Made by a program: the position numbers and the translations under genes. From Dendrocalamus latiflorus (Eukaryota > Streptophyta > Magnoliopsida > Poales > Poaceae), in the NCBI GenBank assembly GCA_017311315.1, contig CM029636.1:22127139-22191138 (forward strand): a stretch of DNA of 64,000 bases, written 5' to 3'. Shown in pieces: positions 11,641 to 21,560 of the stretch. Numbering within the stretch: position 1 is the stretch's first letter; every line of letters begins with the position of its first letter. Under the pieces are notes generated by a model. It worked only from the letters and a program-made list of their open reading frames with translations, was not told the origin of the DNA and searched no databases.

Positions 11641-12250
11641 CTGACATCAGCTGCTGATGAACTGCATTTTGGTGAGTGAACAAGACTAGGTCCTGCTTCG
11701 TTTTGCAACTAGCTCTCGAAGCGTATGCTCATAGAGCTTGTTCTGGTTTTATGACAGCTCCAAAAAAATCGGACTTATGACGCAAAATGTGCTCCAGATG
11801 CTCTATTTTAGGTTGCGTGCTCCATTATTTAGAAATAAAAGAAGCATTGGACAATTCCAGGACCAAACATTTCTTACATATACTTGGATGCTGTATGATA
11901 ATGCTTTGAGCTCTTACAAAAGGCTGATCAAAACATAAATCAGATTTAGCTGCTGAATCCTTTTGTGATATTTTTGGAGTATAATCATCGAACCCGCCAG
12001 CTGTTTTTAGCTCTTGTTCGCTGCATATAATATTATCACCATATTTTCCTTATATTATCCGCGCAAAGAATTAATGCAAATTTTCTTCCTCCAACAGCAC
12101 GCGACCTAGTCAATTATTTATGTTAAGATACAGCTGCAAATAATACGATACACGTTCATCTGTACTAAAAATGTTTCCTGCGTTGCAAAAACATTAAGTA
12201 TTATTTATCTGTATCTTATATATGACGAACGTGTATACCGAGAGACCAAC
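11641..12250. other. APX 3' flank, no gene seen
   Basis: It continues to match unit 2 (63666 to the edge) at least to about 11950, so it includes the 3'UTR and downstream DNA. AT-rich; nothing else identified. Confidence 0.5.
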
Positions 12251-12410
12251 TCATTTTCCTCTTGGGCACCCCAGGACAGCCTGAACCATGGCTGCCAGGT
12301 TGCCCCTAAGCACGCCCTTGAGGATCATCGTCTTCGCCGGCGTGTAGGGCGGGTACCTGGCCTTCGCCTCGCCGCCGAAACTGCGGACCAGGACGGCCTT
12401 CCTGTGGCCC
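12251..12410 (-). pseudogene. C-terminal fragment of an unidentified protein
   Basis: The minus strand is open and GC-rich for about 53 codons and ends at TGA (12253-12251). The peptide contains RSFGGEAKARYPPYTPAKT and then ILKGVLRGNLAAM. It looks like a truncated 3' exon end next to AT-rich DNA. I do not recognise the family. The right end meets the start of the repeated promoter block at about 12411. It could be a chance GC-rich frame, but composition and codon pattern favour a relic. Confidence 0.35.
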
Positions 12411-12960
12411 TGGCGACCAGGTGAGGTGTGGCGACCTAGGTTAGACCAGTAGATTGCTATGGACTGAAATTATCTAAACTATATAATAATTTTTTTTACA
12501 TTCTAGATTAAAGTCCACCCTAATATAATTCTGCCCTTGGCTGTAGCCACGAATCAAATAAAGGCCAGAGACTATCTAACTTGTTTAAATTTAAGTTAAT
12601 AAAGCCTGGCAATGTCTTAAAAGAAGTGAACCGGGTGTTGCGTGGTTTTTATTGAGTTTCACGCACTAGATAGTTCACTCAAATCTTAAACTGATGTGAA
12701 AAGATAGCTAATTTATTTATATTTCAATACTCCTCTTATTTATAGGCTCTTTCAGATCTAAAAGTGGAATAGAAGTAGACTACAGTTATTATTTTTTTAA
12801 TTGCGTCAATCAGATCTTGAACTCAAAACTATCACCGAACAATAGATAATTCACTTATATTTCAGTAGTTTTGCAGTAATAACCGAACGCCACGTAGCGC
12901 ATGTATGCATGCATGCGTACCAACATCATGCCATCTCTCCCTCTCTCTCTCTCTCAACTA
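12411..12960 (+). repeat. Upstream block of cysteine-rich peptide gene, copy 1 of 3
   Basis: It starts GGCGACCAGGTGAGG and runs to the CTCTCTCTC stretch. Related blocks lie at about 17165-17820 and 17897-18455. The second and third follow each other directly, the third being closest to this one. The blocks lie upstream of the peptide gene and its broken copy. Confidence 0.85.
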
Positions 12961-13064
12961 AGTGCTCGGTCAATACAGGAAGAAACAGAAGCCCGAACAC
13001 CGAGGCATGCACTCGTAGCCGGCGAAGCTCTCCTGGCCTCGCACCATCTCTCCGCGCCTTCTCC

Positions 13065-13073
13065 TATATAAGG
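13065..13073 (+). promoter_or_regulatory. TATA box of the cysteine-rich peptide gene
   Basis: TATATAAGG in a GC-rich context, about 155 bp before the ATG at 13221. A TATA box here implies a 5'UTR of roughly 120 nt. The broken copy keeps TATATAAG at 18569-18576 at the same distance from its ATG. Confidence 0.75.
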
Positions 13074-13220
13074 CCGACGACACCACCACGACCTTCACAA
13101 ACCCGGCCGGCCGCAACGCGAGCAGCTCATCGTCATCATCAAGCACACGTACACCCATCGCACCGATTCCCGGCCCCCTCTCGATCGTCCCGGCAAACCA
13201 CTCCAGGAGCTAAGCTCGCA

Positions 13221-13469
13221 ATGGCCCAGAGCAGGACCGCCATGGTGGCGCTGTTTGTCGTCGCCCTCGTGGTGGCGGCCGCGTGGGTGCCGACGGCGAC
13301 CGCCTACGGCTGCTACGATGACTGCTACCAGCGCTGCGCCAACGGCAAGGAGGACCCCGCCTGCACTACCATGTGCAACGAGGCCTGCGGCGTCGTCGAC
13401 AAGGCCACCGCGGGGCTCGGTGCTGCCGTCCAGCAGGGCGTCGACGCCGCCGGAGCTCCCACGGCGTGA
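13221..13469 (+). CDS. Small secreted cysteine-rich peptide, 82 aa
   Basis: The single-exon frame starts at 13221 with MAQSRTAM and stops at TGA 13467-13469. I chose this ATG rather than one at 12909 because a TATA box lies between them and a signal peptide begins here. Residues 8-24 are hydrophobic, and cleavage is likely after TATA at about residue 28. The mature part has six cysteines (31, 35, 39, 48, 52, 56) in a symmetric CX3CX3C-X8-CX3CX3C pattern, then a cysteine-free alanine- and glycine-rich tail. Two helices each carrying CX3CX3C would form a helical hairpin, like an extended alpha-hairpinin or thionin-like peptide. Export is inferred from the signal peptide; defence activity is only a possibility. 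Confidence 0.8.
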   Translation: MAQSRTAMVALFVVALVVAAAWVPTATAYGCYDDCYQRCANGKEDPACTTMCNEACGVVDKATAGLGAAVQQGVDAAGAPTA

Positions 13470-13984
13470 GCGGCGCCCCGTCCGTCCGTCCACCCATCGC
13501 CGGCCGGCTACCATGCATCCGTGATCACCTGATCCATGGCTACGGCGTCCTATTAATTGATTTAGTAGTTTCCATGCATGCATGCAAGCGTTGTTCGTTC
13601 GTTTAATTGTTTCTGTTCGTGCCTTCCATTTGTAATTCCTGTGATAAGTGAAATTAAGTCCCCGACGTCTTTTGTTGATTTTTCTTCGATTAATCAAATG
13701 CTCGCGTGCTGTTAATCAATCCTCGATTTCATTTTCCGTGTACGGATGTACCTGTGTATCCGGTTCATCGTTGGTTAAATCTTACTTTGTCTCCGAGAAC
13801 ACTAAAGATTTTACTTCTCATTAATTTGGTAAAGAAAACTATTTAATCAGTTTGATGTTTCGATCGAGTAATTAATTGAATAGAAAAACTAACATGTAAC
13901 TAAGCATTGACGCCCCGATTGTCTTGTAATTCTGTAGTCGCGATTCACATGCATGCAAATGATGTATACAAAATAGGTGTTGTC

Positions 13985-14230
13985 TAGAGGGTATTCGAGT
14001 GTTTTTTGTGGTTCAGAGTACTAAATATTTTGGAGGGGTGCATATATGGGAGAATGAGGGATGCGAGTGTTTTTTGTAGTTCGGAGCACTCACATTTTTT
14101 TAAGAGGTGCATACATAGAAGAAGGGGATTCGAGTGTTTTTTATGGTTTAGAGCACTCACTTTTTTTTTTTTTGAAAGGGTGCATACGTGGGAGTGGGAG
14201 AAAAATCTGAGTGCTTCAAGTCCAAAAAAC
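13985..14230 (+). repeat. Three imperfect repeats of about 75 bp
   Basis: Units share CGAGTGTTTTTTGT, a GGTT or GTTC run, AGAGCACTCAC and GGGTGCATA. They lie downstream of the peptide gene. Non-coding. Confidence 0.75.
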
Positions 14231-14738
14231 AATTGAGTGCTGTTTAGCACTTTTCCTACAAAATATTTGAATCCAAAAAGAAGCAGATGACAAGAAATAA
14301 AATGAAATGTTGTCAAACAAGTGAAATTAATTGATGAAGAGAATATACTTTTCAAACCTACCTTTTCAAGTATTACATATGTAAAAATTTCCCAGCAATA
14401 ATTATTAAGAAGCAATTTGACCAAAATTTAATTTGAAAATATATGCATAGCCTCACAGGAAGATATATATTCTCTTAAGTGGAAACAATGTGTATCCATT
14501 TTACATGACAACCAGCAAAATGCTTGGGTAACCATTCCAACCGAGCTAAAATTATGTCAAAAACCTCATCCTAAAGCCAACATTTAGAGTCCTTTGCCAC
14601 AAGAACCTGTAAGTCGGCCGACATCTGGGATGTTCTATTCTCGTATGTGGGATAGGGCAAACACCTGAAGACTTGCATATGCCTGTCAATGGCAGAGCCT
14701 GGAATTTGTTAATGGGGTCCGAACTTAATTTATACTCT

Positions 14739-16115
14739 TACTACTACAAAAAAATTAATACTAGATGTTTCATTATAGACGGTTTATCGAAACTATCAGT
14801 ATTAAATACAATCACAGACGGTTTAGGTTTAGAGATCATCTATGTTGCTGCCAGCACTAAAAACCGTCTGTGAAGAGGTAATATCACAGATGGGTTTTTA
14901 CAAGAACCGTCTATGATAATTTTGTATGAAATTTCAGTCCCGCCCCACCACGTCACCGATCCACGTCATCTCCCTCAGGATCCCGATCTCACCTATCCAT
15001 TTTCTTCGCATCGAACGGCAGGCATCAGTCTTTCCCATCTCTCGCAACTTATTAATCCCTCGAAATGCAGGCCTCACCATTCTCCTCTTCTCCCTTTCCC
15101 ACCTCGCACAACGTCGAGAGCCTCGAGATACAGGCCAACTACAGGAGCTGGCTCGTTGTGCCCCCCTAAGCCGGACATCCTCATCGTCAAGACTGGCGAT
15201 CTACTCATGGTACGTATAAGCCCCATCCATCCTTTATTTCCTTCCTTCTAAAGGTTATCAAGAAGACGAGGCGATGACTATAGCCTGTGAATATGATTGC
15301 AGGCCATGACGAACGGGAGTGTGCCATCCTGCATGCACCGTGTTAAGACGCCGAGCAAGCACAAACATTACTCGATTCTATTTAGGTACGTGGCCAAGGG
15401 AGGCGGCGCGCTCCACACTTTTGATGACCCTCTGTTGTATGGCCCTTACAACCTCGACGAGTACATGAAGTTCTGGTTCGCGGAGTTTCTGTCGTGGTTG
15501 ATCTGTGGTGGTTGTTCTACCGTACTCGATCTTCGGTGGTTGTTCTACTGTAGTCGTTCTGCGGTGATCGTTTTGTTGTGGTCGATTTGCCGTGGTCGTT
15601 CTACGGTGATCGTTTTGTTGTGGTTGATTTGCCGTGGTCGTTCTACGGTGATCGTTCTATCGTGGTCGTTCTTCCTTAGTTGTTCTTCCATGGTCGATCG
15701 GTCACGGTGAAATTCTGGTTCGTGGAGCAAGAGCGCAAATATGATGATCCATTGAAGGCATTCTGTGGAGTAGAGAAAAAGACCAGAAAACGAAAATATA
15801 AAAAATCATCAGTACAAATATCACAGATGATTCTTATTAAAAACTCTCTGTGATAGTTGCAGATATCACAGACGATTTTAATCCAAACCGCCTATGATGA
15901 CCGACATATCACAGACGATTTCTACTACAAACCGTCTGTAATAGTAAACTATCACAGATGATTATGAGTTAATAACCGTCTATGATAATCACAAACGGTT
16001 CGAAAACCATCGGTGATGACCTCATGTCATTACTAACCCATAAATTTAGACGGCTCACCAAACCGTCTGTGATAACGTTTTTGAACCGTCTGTGATAACC
16101 TTTTCTGTAGTAGTG
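14739..16115. mobile_element. Non-autonomous CACTA (En/Spm) transposon, 1377 bp, TCT target duplication
   Basis: The right end, inverted, reads CACTACTACAGAAAAGG. The left end reads TACTACTACAAAAAAA, so the first C has become T. TCT flanks both ends (14736-14738 and 16116-16118), the 3-bp duplication expected of CACTA. Subterminal repeats of ATCACAGACGGTTT and its complement fill the first 170 bp and the last 300 bp. There is no transposase. The interior holds a GC-richer stretch (14930-15480) of unknown origin and a minisatellite. Confidence 0.92.
15485..15715 (+). repeat. Minisatellite inside the CACTA element
   Basis: Units of about 40 bp with GTCGTTCTACGGTGATCG and GTTGTGGTTGATTTGCCGTG repeat about five times. 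The frames across it are repeat-driven. Confidence 0.8.
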
Positions 16116-16118
16116 TCT

Positions 16119-17160
16119 AACACCACAAGGATATTGTTATTGTATGTTGGTTTTTCTTAGAGGTAAACTTTCAAGCTTCATATTTAAAATTTGCCGAACT
16201 ACTATTAAAAATCACTCTAAAAAATTATCCTTTGGGATAAATACTCCTATTTTATGTAAACATATATTTTCTATAAAAAGAAGTTCAAGAAAAGTTATAG
16301 AAAGAAACTCAAGAAAACTTACATTAGCCATAAAAATGTGGAGATAAAGCTAAAGAGATGACAAAACGAAGAAATAGAGAAAATTTCTCTATGAAAAGAA
16401 GCTGAAGAGAAATTAAATTAGCTATATAGAAATGAGAATGGAGTTGAAAATATGATATATTTTTTTAAATACTTCACACAGGTTTCGAACCCATACTATT
16501 TTAAAAATTTGGATGTACAGTTATACCCCATGCCAGTGGTGCCCGTATGCAAGTAACATAAGCGTATTTTATACCTGAGTAGCTCAAGCATTCTAAAAAG
16601 AGAACACAATACTATTTGAGTTAACAAGATTGGCGTTTTGAATATTCTGGATCTGATTTTCCAACCAGATCAGATACAAAATTCCAAGCGCCATAACAAA
16701 TTTTCGTCACCCAAGAGTTGTCTCTAATTAAACCCACATACGCCAAACCTAGATGAGATTTTCAGGTGCAGCCCACCCAACCCAACGAACGAACCAAACA
16801 CGCAGCCACCACCGCCAATGCCACCCGCCGCCGCCGGCCGCCACTGCTGCCGAGAGGGGGCGTAGGGAGGGAGCGGGCCAAGAGAGAGTGGCGTAGGGAG
16901 GAAGCAGGCCGAGAGGGGGGCGGCGCGGCGTGTGAGGTGGTTGGGAGGGGCCGACGTGGCGGGGAGAGCTGTGTGAGAGCCGGGGTGGTGCGGCGTGCGA
17001 GAGGTGGTAGCGCGGAGCTTCTTTTGCATGGCGCGATGGCGAGGAGTGCGGTACGGTTTACGTGACGCTTCCCTTTCTCACATATACAATTCACTTCATC
17101 TACAGACATGAACAGGACGAGGTTGATTGCTGACTTTTTTCACGCGAGTGAGGCAGCAAT
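16119..17160. other. Intergenic stretch with a GC-rich island
   Basis: 16119-16740 is AT-rich and featureless. 16766-17065 is GC-rich, and its start (CGAACCAAACACGC then GCCGGCCGCCACTGCTGCC) resembles the 5' flank of the PPR gene at 22193-22228. It may be a fragment copied from that promoter or a shared repeat. No reliable gene. Confidence 0.4.
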
Positions 17161-17164
17161 TGGG

Positions 17165-17896
17165 CTGAGTGGCGACCAAGCGAGGTGTGGCGACTTAGGC
17201 TAGACCAATAGATTGCTACCCTCAACTGAGCTAAAATTATCTGGACTATGCAATAGATTTTTTGTACATCCCAGGCTAAAGTCTAGCTGGCATATAATTC
17301 TGCCATTGGCTGTGGCTACGAATCAAATAAACGCCAGAGATTATCTAACTTGTTTAACTTTAATTTAATAAAGCCTGGCAATGTCTTAAAAGAAGAGAGC
17401 CTGGCGTTAATGAACCTGTTGCATAGTTCTTGTTGTGTTTTATACATTTTCATCCAAAAATTTAAACTGGTATAGAAAAATAGATAATTTACTTATATTT
17501 TAATACTCTCTTCATGTATATGCTTCCTTAGGTCTAAGACATAGAATAGAAATAGACTGTAATTATTATTTTTTTAATTGCGCCAACTAAATCTTGAACT
17601 CATCTTGGCTCTGATACCATATTGAGTTTTATACACTAGTCAGTTTACCCAAAAATTTAAACTGATAAGAAAAGACAGATAATTCACCTATACTTCGATA
17701 GTTTTGCAGTAATAACCGAATTAAACGAACGCCACGTAGGCGCATGTATGCATGCATGCATGCATGAGGCATACCAACATTATGCCATCTCTCTCTCTCT
17801 CTCAACTAAGTGCTCGGTCAATACAGGAAGAAACGGAAGCCCGAACGCTCATGCATGCACTAAGCATCGCACGTAGCCTGCGAAGCTCTCCTGGGC
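17165..17896 (+). repeat. Upstream block of cysteine-rich peptide gene, copy 2 of 3, without coding region
   Basis: It aligns with 12411-13040 through the CTCTCTCTC stretch and the GGAAGAAAC segment, then breaks off at GAAGCTCTCCTGGGCC and passes into copy 3. It lacks the TATA box and the gene. It is more diverged than copies 1 and 3. Confidence 0.8.
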
Positions 17897-18560
17897 CCTG
17901 GCGACCAGGTGAGGTGTGGCGACCTAGGTTAGACCAGTATATTGCTACGGACTGAAATTATCTAAACTATATATTAATTTTTTTTACATTCTAGATTAAA
18001 GTCCACCCTGACATAATTCTGCCCTTGGCTATAGCTACGAATCAAATAAAGGCCAGAGACTATCTAACTTGCTTAACTTTAAGTTAATAAAGTCTGGCAA
18101 TGTCTTAAAAGAAGAGAACCTGGCGTTAATGAACCGGGTGTTGCGTGGTTTTTATTGAGTTTCACACACTAGATAGTTCACTCAAATCTTAAACTGATGT
18201 GAAAAGATAGCTAATTTATTTATATTTCAATACTCCTCTTATTTATAGGCTCTTTCAGATCTAAAAGTGGAATAGAAGTATACTACAATTATTTTTTTTA
18301 TTGCGTCAATCAGATCTTGAACTCAAAACTATCACCTAAAAATAGATAATTCACTTATATTTCAGTAGTTTTGCAGTAATAACCGAACGCCACGTAGCGC
18401 ATGTATGCATGCATGCATACCAACATCATGCCATCTCTCACTATGTCTCAACTAAGTGCTCGGTCAATACAGGAAGAAACGGAAGCCCGAACGCCGGGGC
18501 ATGCACTAAGCATCGCACGTAGCCCGCGAAGCTCTCCTGGCCTCACACCGTCTCTCCGCG
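17897..18560 (+). repeat. Upstream block of cysteine-rich peptide gene, copy 3 of 3
   Basis: Nearly identical to 12411-13060, starting CCTGGCGACCAGGTGAGG and leading to the TATATAAG at 18569 and the broken gene. Confidence 0.85.
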
Positions 18561-18724
18561 CTTTCTCCTATATAAGCCCGATGACACCACCACGTCCTTC
18601 ACAAACCCAGCCGGCCGCGATGCAAGCAGCTCATCATCATCATCAAGCACACGTACACCCATCGCACCGATTCCTGGCCCCCTCTCGATCGTCCCGGCAA
18701 ACCACTCCAGGAGCTAAGCTCGCA

Positions 18725-18963
18725 ATGGCCCAGAGCAGGACCGCCATGGTGGCGCTGTTTGTCGTCGCCCTCGTGGTGGCGGCCGCGTGGGTGCCGGCGG
18801 CGAGCGCCTACGGCTGCTACGACGACTGCTACCAGCGCTGAGCCAAACGGCAAGGAGGACCCCCACCTGCACTACCATGTGCAATGAGGCCTGCGGCGTC
18901 GTCGACAAGGCCGCCGCGGGGCTCGGCTCTGCCGTCCAGCAGGGCGTCGACGCCGCCGGACTT
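18725..18963 (+). pseudogene. Broken copy of the cysteine-rich peptide gene
   Basis: The frame begins with the same signal peptide as the gene at 13221 but stops after codon 38. The third cysteine codon TGC is now TGA (18839-18841), followed by an extra A that shifts the frame. The rest aligns to GACGCCGCCGGA near 18960, and then the copy is cut and unrelated sequence follows. Promoter, TATA box and 5'UTR are well kept, so it may still be transcribed, giving at most a 38-residue peptide that is mostly signal sequence. The pair arose by local duplication together with the upstream blocks. Confidence 0.9.
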
Positions 18964-19410
18964 GCATTCCGTGTAGTAGTATGTCGGCTCTAAGCTGGCA
19001 AAGCACGTGTGAAAGATGCATCTCCCGTGCACGACTGACACGAGTCCGACCCAAATACATCACGCCACCCCGACCGACGTAAAATTTTTGCTTTTTAGCC
19101 CAAAATTTGAAAGTTTTTTACATATGGCCCCTAGAGAAAAGATTTGCAAAAATAGACCCTTACCACGACGCCAAAGTATATGGCGCCTAGGGTGCATGTC
19201 ACGGCGCCATATGCTTTGGCGCCGTGCGTGGCCACGTAGGATCCACGGTGGCATAGCACGGAGCCAAATCACATGGCGTCGTGACATGCATATACGGCGC
19301 TTACGGCCGTGGCGCCGTGCTCTGGGACTTAGCCCGAACTTTGCAGTTTAGGTGCAAGTCCAGCTATCACGGCGCCAAACCTTCTAGCGCCATATTTAGC
19401 TAGCACGGCG

Positions 19411-19522
19411 CCAGACCCTTTGGCGCCGAGATGTTTATATACGGCGCTATATTCTTTGGCGCCTCTTGCGGCGCTAAAGATCCTGGCGCCGTATATAAAC
19501 ATCTCGGCGCCAAAGGGTCTGG
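19411..19522. repeat. Perfect 37-bp inverted repeat (hairpin) inside the MULE
   Basis: Arm 19411-19447 is the exact reverse complement of 19486-19522, with a 38-nt spacer that is itself partly self-complementary around GGCGCC and GGCGC. Pairing continues about 7 bp outward with one mismatch. Confidence 0.95.
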
Positions 19523-19747
19523 CGTCGTGATAGCTTCACTTGTAGAAAAAACAGCAAACCTTGCTGTTTTTCCGCAAAACATATGCACATACACACATAC
19601 ATATACATTCACACATAAAACATCTGAACAACTTAAATGACAATATCGCATAATTATCAAAAGTCTCAAAATATCACATAACATCATATAACTATCAAAA
19701 GTCTCAAAACATTACATAACACGTCTCAGCGCACAAAATAGTCACTC

Positions 19748-20794
19748 TCACTGCCTCTTGGCCTTTCCCTTGCCCTTGGCCAGGGCATCAGACCCTGGAG
19801 TGTACGTGCTCGGGGGACGGGCCGAACGATGTGGACGCCAAGGCTGTGCCTGGAACACTCGAGGGCGTCCCACAGGAATGCGTGTCCACATCCACACCTG
19901 TAGGAGAAAGACGCAGCCACCGAGCGTCGACGTGGGCGCCGTGCGTCTGTAGGCCTCGCAAAGCTGGCGGTAGAGGAACGCGAGGACCGCCGAACCCCAG
20001 CTGAGCTGTCCAGCGTCGCCCTAGTCCTGGAGGCAGTGGATGTACATCCACGAAGCGGCGTCCCCCGTGGCGTCCGGGAAAAGCACGGCCCCGAACATGT
20101 GGAGGACCCAAGCGCGGCAGTAGAAGGTCACCATGGCGTCGTCCGCGGCCGCAGGGCATTCACCAAATGTATCCCGCAACCATCTAATGTGGACCCCCGA
20201 GACGCGGCATCGCCTGGCATTATCTGGGACAGGAGGCAATGCCGTGCCCAGAAAGGCCTCCACACGTGCCCTCCAGCCCTCAGACACCGCCGGGCCGACC
20301 ACCGGCTGTCCCCTAATGGGAAGTCCAAGAATCATCGCCACGTCCTGCAGCGTGACGGTCATCTCCCCACACGGAAGGTGGAACGTGTGAGTCTCTGGCC
20401 TCCACCTGTTAATAGTACACGGAGAAAAGAATTAGTTACGTACGTAAGGATATAAAAACGAAAACAAACGGACCCAATAGAAAAATGCACCTGTCGACGA
20501 GTGCGGTCAAAGCTGCGAGGTTAAAGACCGGCATGCCCCGTCGTACTAGGTTGGCGACCGTGTGAAGCCCAGCACGGCGAAGCAGTGGGGTATAGCGGTC
20601 GTCGTATTGCATCAAGTGGAACCCATCACGGGTTCGACAACGAAGTATGTGAAGTTCCTGAAAATTGCTATAAAAGTTAGCTGCATGATGAAAACACATG
20701 TATATTTCAACAACACACGTACCTGGCCGTCCTCCGTGAGCCTGCCGCGGTGCTCCCTCTCGTAGAACTCTTCTAGCAGCCGATACCTCGCCAT
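19748..20794 (-). pseudogene. Plant mobile domain (PMD) protein gene carried by the MULE, one in-frame stop
   Basis: Exons on the minus strand are 20794-20723, 20657-20491 and 20405-19748, with GT..AG introns and consistent phases. They give 299 codons from MARYRLLEEFYERE to a basic tail ending AKGKGKAKRQ and TGA. The centre (FHLPCGEMTVTLQDVAMILGL, then FYCRAWVLHMFGAVLFPD, then SWGSAVLAFLYRQLCEA) is the plant mobile domain typical of MAIN/MAIL-like proteins and of several plant transposons. The only lesion seen is TAG at 20023-20021, where a TGG tryptophan codon is plausible. A splice acceptor just before the ATG (near 20797) and a donor at about 21730 suggest a 5'UTR intron holding the tandem array. 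The molecular function is not established; the domain often travels with mobile DNA. Confidence 0.85.
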
Positions 20795-20854
20795 CCTGTG
20801 CATTCAAAAATACGTTAATGATAAGAATAACAAAAAACCGTAAAAACATATGTA

Positions 20855-21560
20855 TTTCTAAATATTCATCAATCTTGCTCAAATCAAACCCTAAAAACAT
20901 ATGTATTTCTAAATCAAACCCTAAAAACATATGTATTTGTAAATCAAACGCTAAATCTAAACTTTTATCAATCTCGCTCAAATCAAACCCTAAAAACATA
21001 TGTATTTCTAAATCAAACCCTAAAAACATATGTATTTCTAAAATAGACCTTAAAAACATATATATTTCTAAAATGGACCCTAAAAACATATGTATTTCTA
21101 AACATTCATCAATCCCCCTCAAATCAAACCCTAAAAACATGTGTATTTCTAAATCAAATCCTAAATCTAAACATTAATCAATCTCGCTCAAATCAAACCC
21201 TAAAACATGTATTTGTAAATCAAACCCTAAATCTAAACTTTCATCAATCTCGCTCAAATCAAACCCTAAAAACATATCTATTTCTAAATCCAACCCTAAA
21301 AACATATGTATTTCTAAATCAAACCCTAAAAACATACCTAAAAGCATATGTATTTCAAAATATTCATCAATTTCGCTCAAACCAAACCCTAAAAACATGA
21401 GTATTTCTAAATCAAACCCTAAATCTAAACATTCATCAATCTCGCTCAAATCAAACCCTAAAAACATATGTATGTATAAATCAAACCCTAAAAACATTTA
21501 TATTTCTACAAATCAAACCCTAAAAACATATGTATTTCTAAAAATCAAACCCTAAAAACG
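20855..21560 (+). repeat. Minisatellite of about 30 bp units with AAACCCTAAA motifs
   Basis: More than fifteen units follow the pattern AATCAAACCCTAAAAACATA then TGTATTTCT, with longer units that add AAACATTCATCAATCTCGCTC. Each unit contains AAACCCTAA, the plant telomere or telo-box string. It lies in the presumed 5'UTR intron of the PMD gene. The minus-strand frames reading MFLGFDLEIH are repeat artefacts. Confidence 0.9.

Larger units (their letters stand above)
4146..11950 (+). repeat. Segmental duplication unit 1 (with intact APX)
   Basis: The block matches about 39313-64000 in the same orientation and order once inserted elements are removed: a leader with ACACCAGCGGCATAGTCC, two minisatellites, a stretch around ATTACCACTTGTCTATG, a GC-rich dispersed repeat, the APX promoter, and the APX exons with introns. 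Introns and intergenic parts match as well as exons, so this is a DNA-level tandem duplication rather than retrocopying. The right limit is uncertain because unit 2 runs to the window edge still matching. Confidence 0.9.

Noticed and set aside
12909..13220. N-terminal extension of the cysteine-rich peptide frame from an ATG at 12909
   Set aside because: A TATA box at 13065 lies within it and the signal peptide starts at 13221.
13095..13697. 200-codon minus-strand frame over the peptide gene
   Set aside because: Antisense shadow of a GC-rich coding exon.
20436..21497. Minus-strand frames repeating MFLGFDLEIH and plus-strand frames repeating NPKNICISKS
   Set aside because: They come from the 30-bp minisatellite; only the PMD part of the first frame is real coding sequence.
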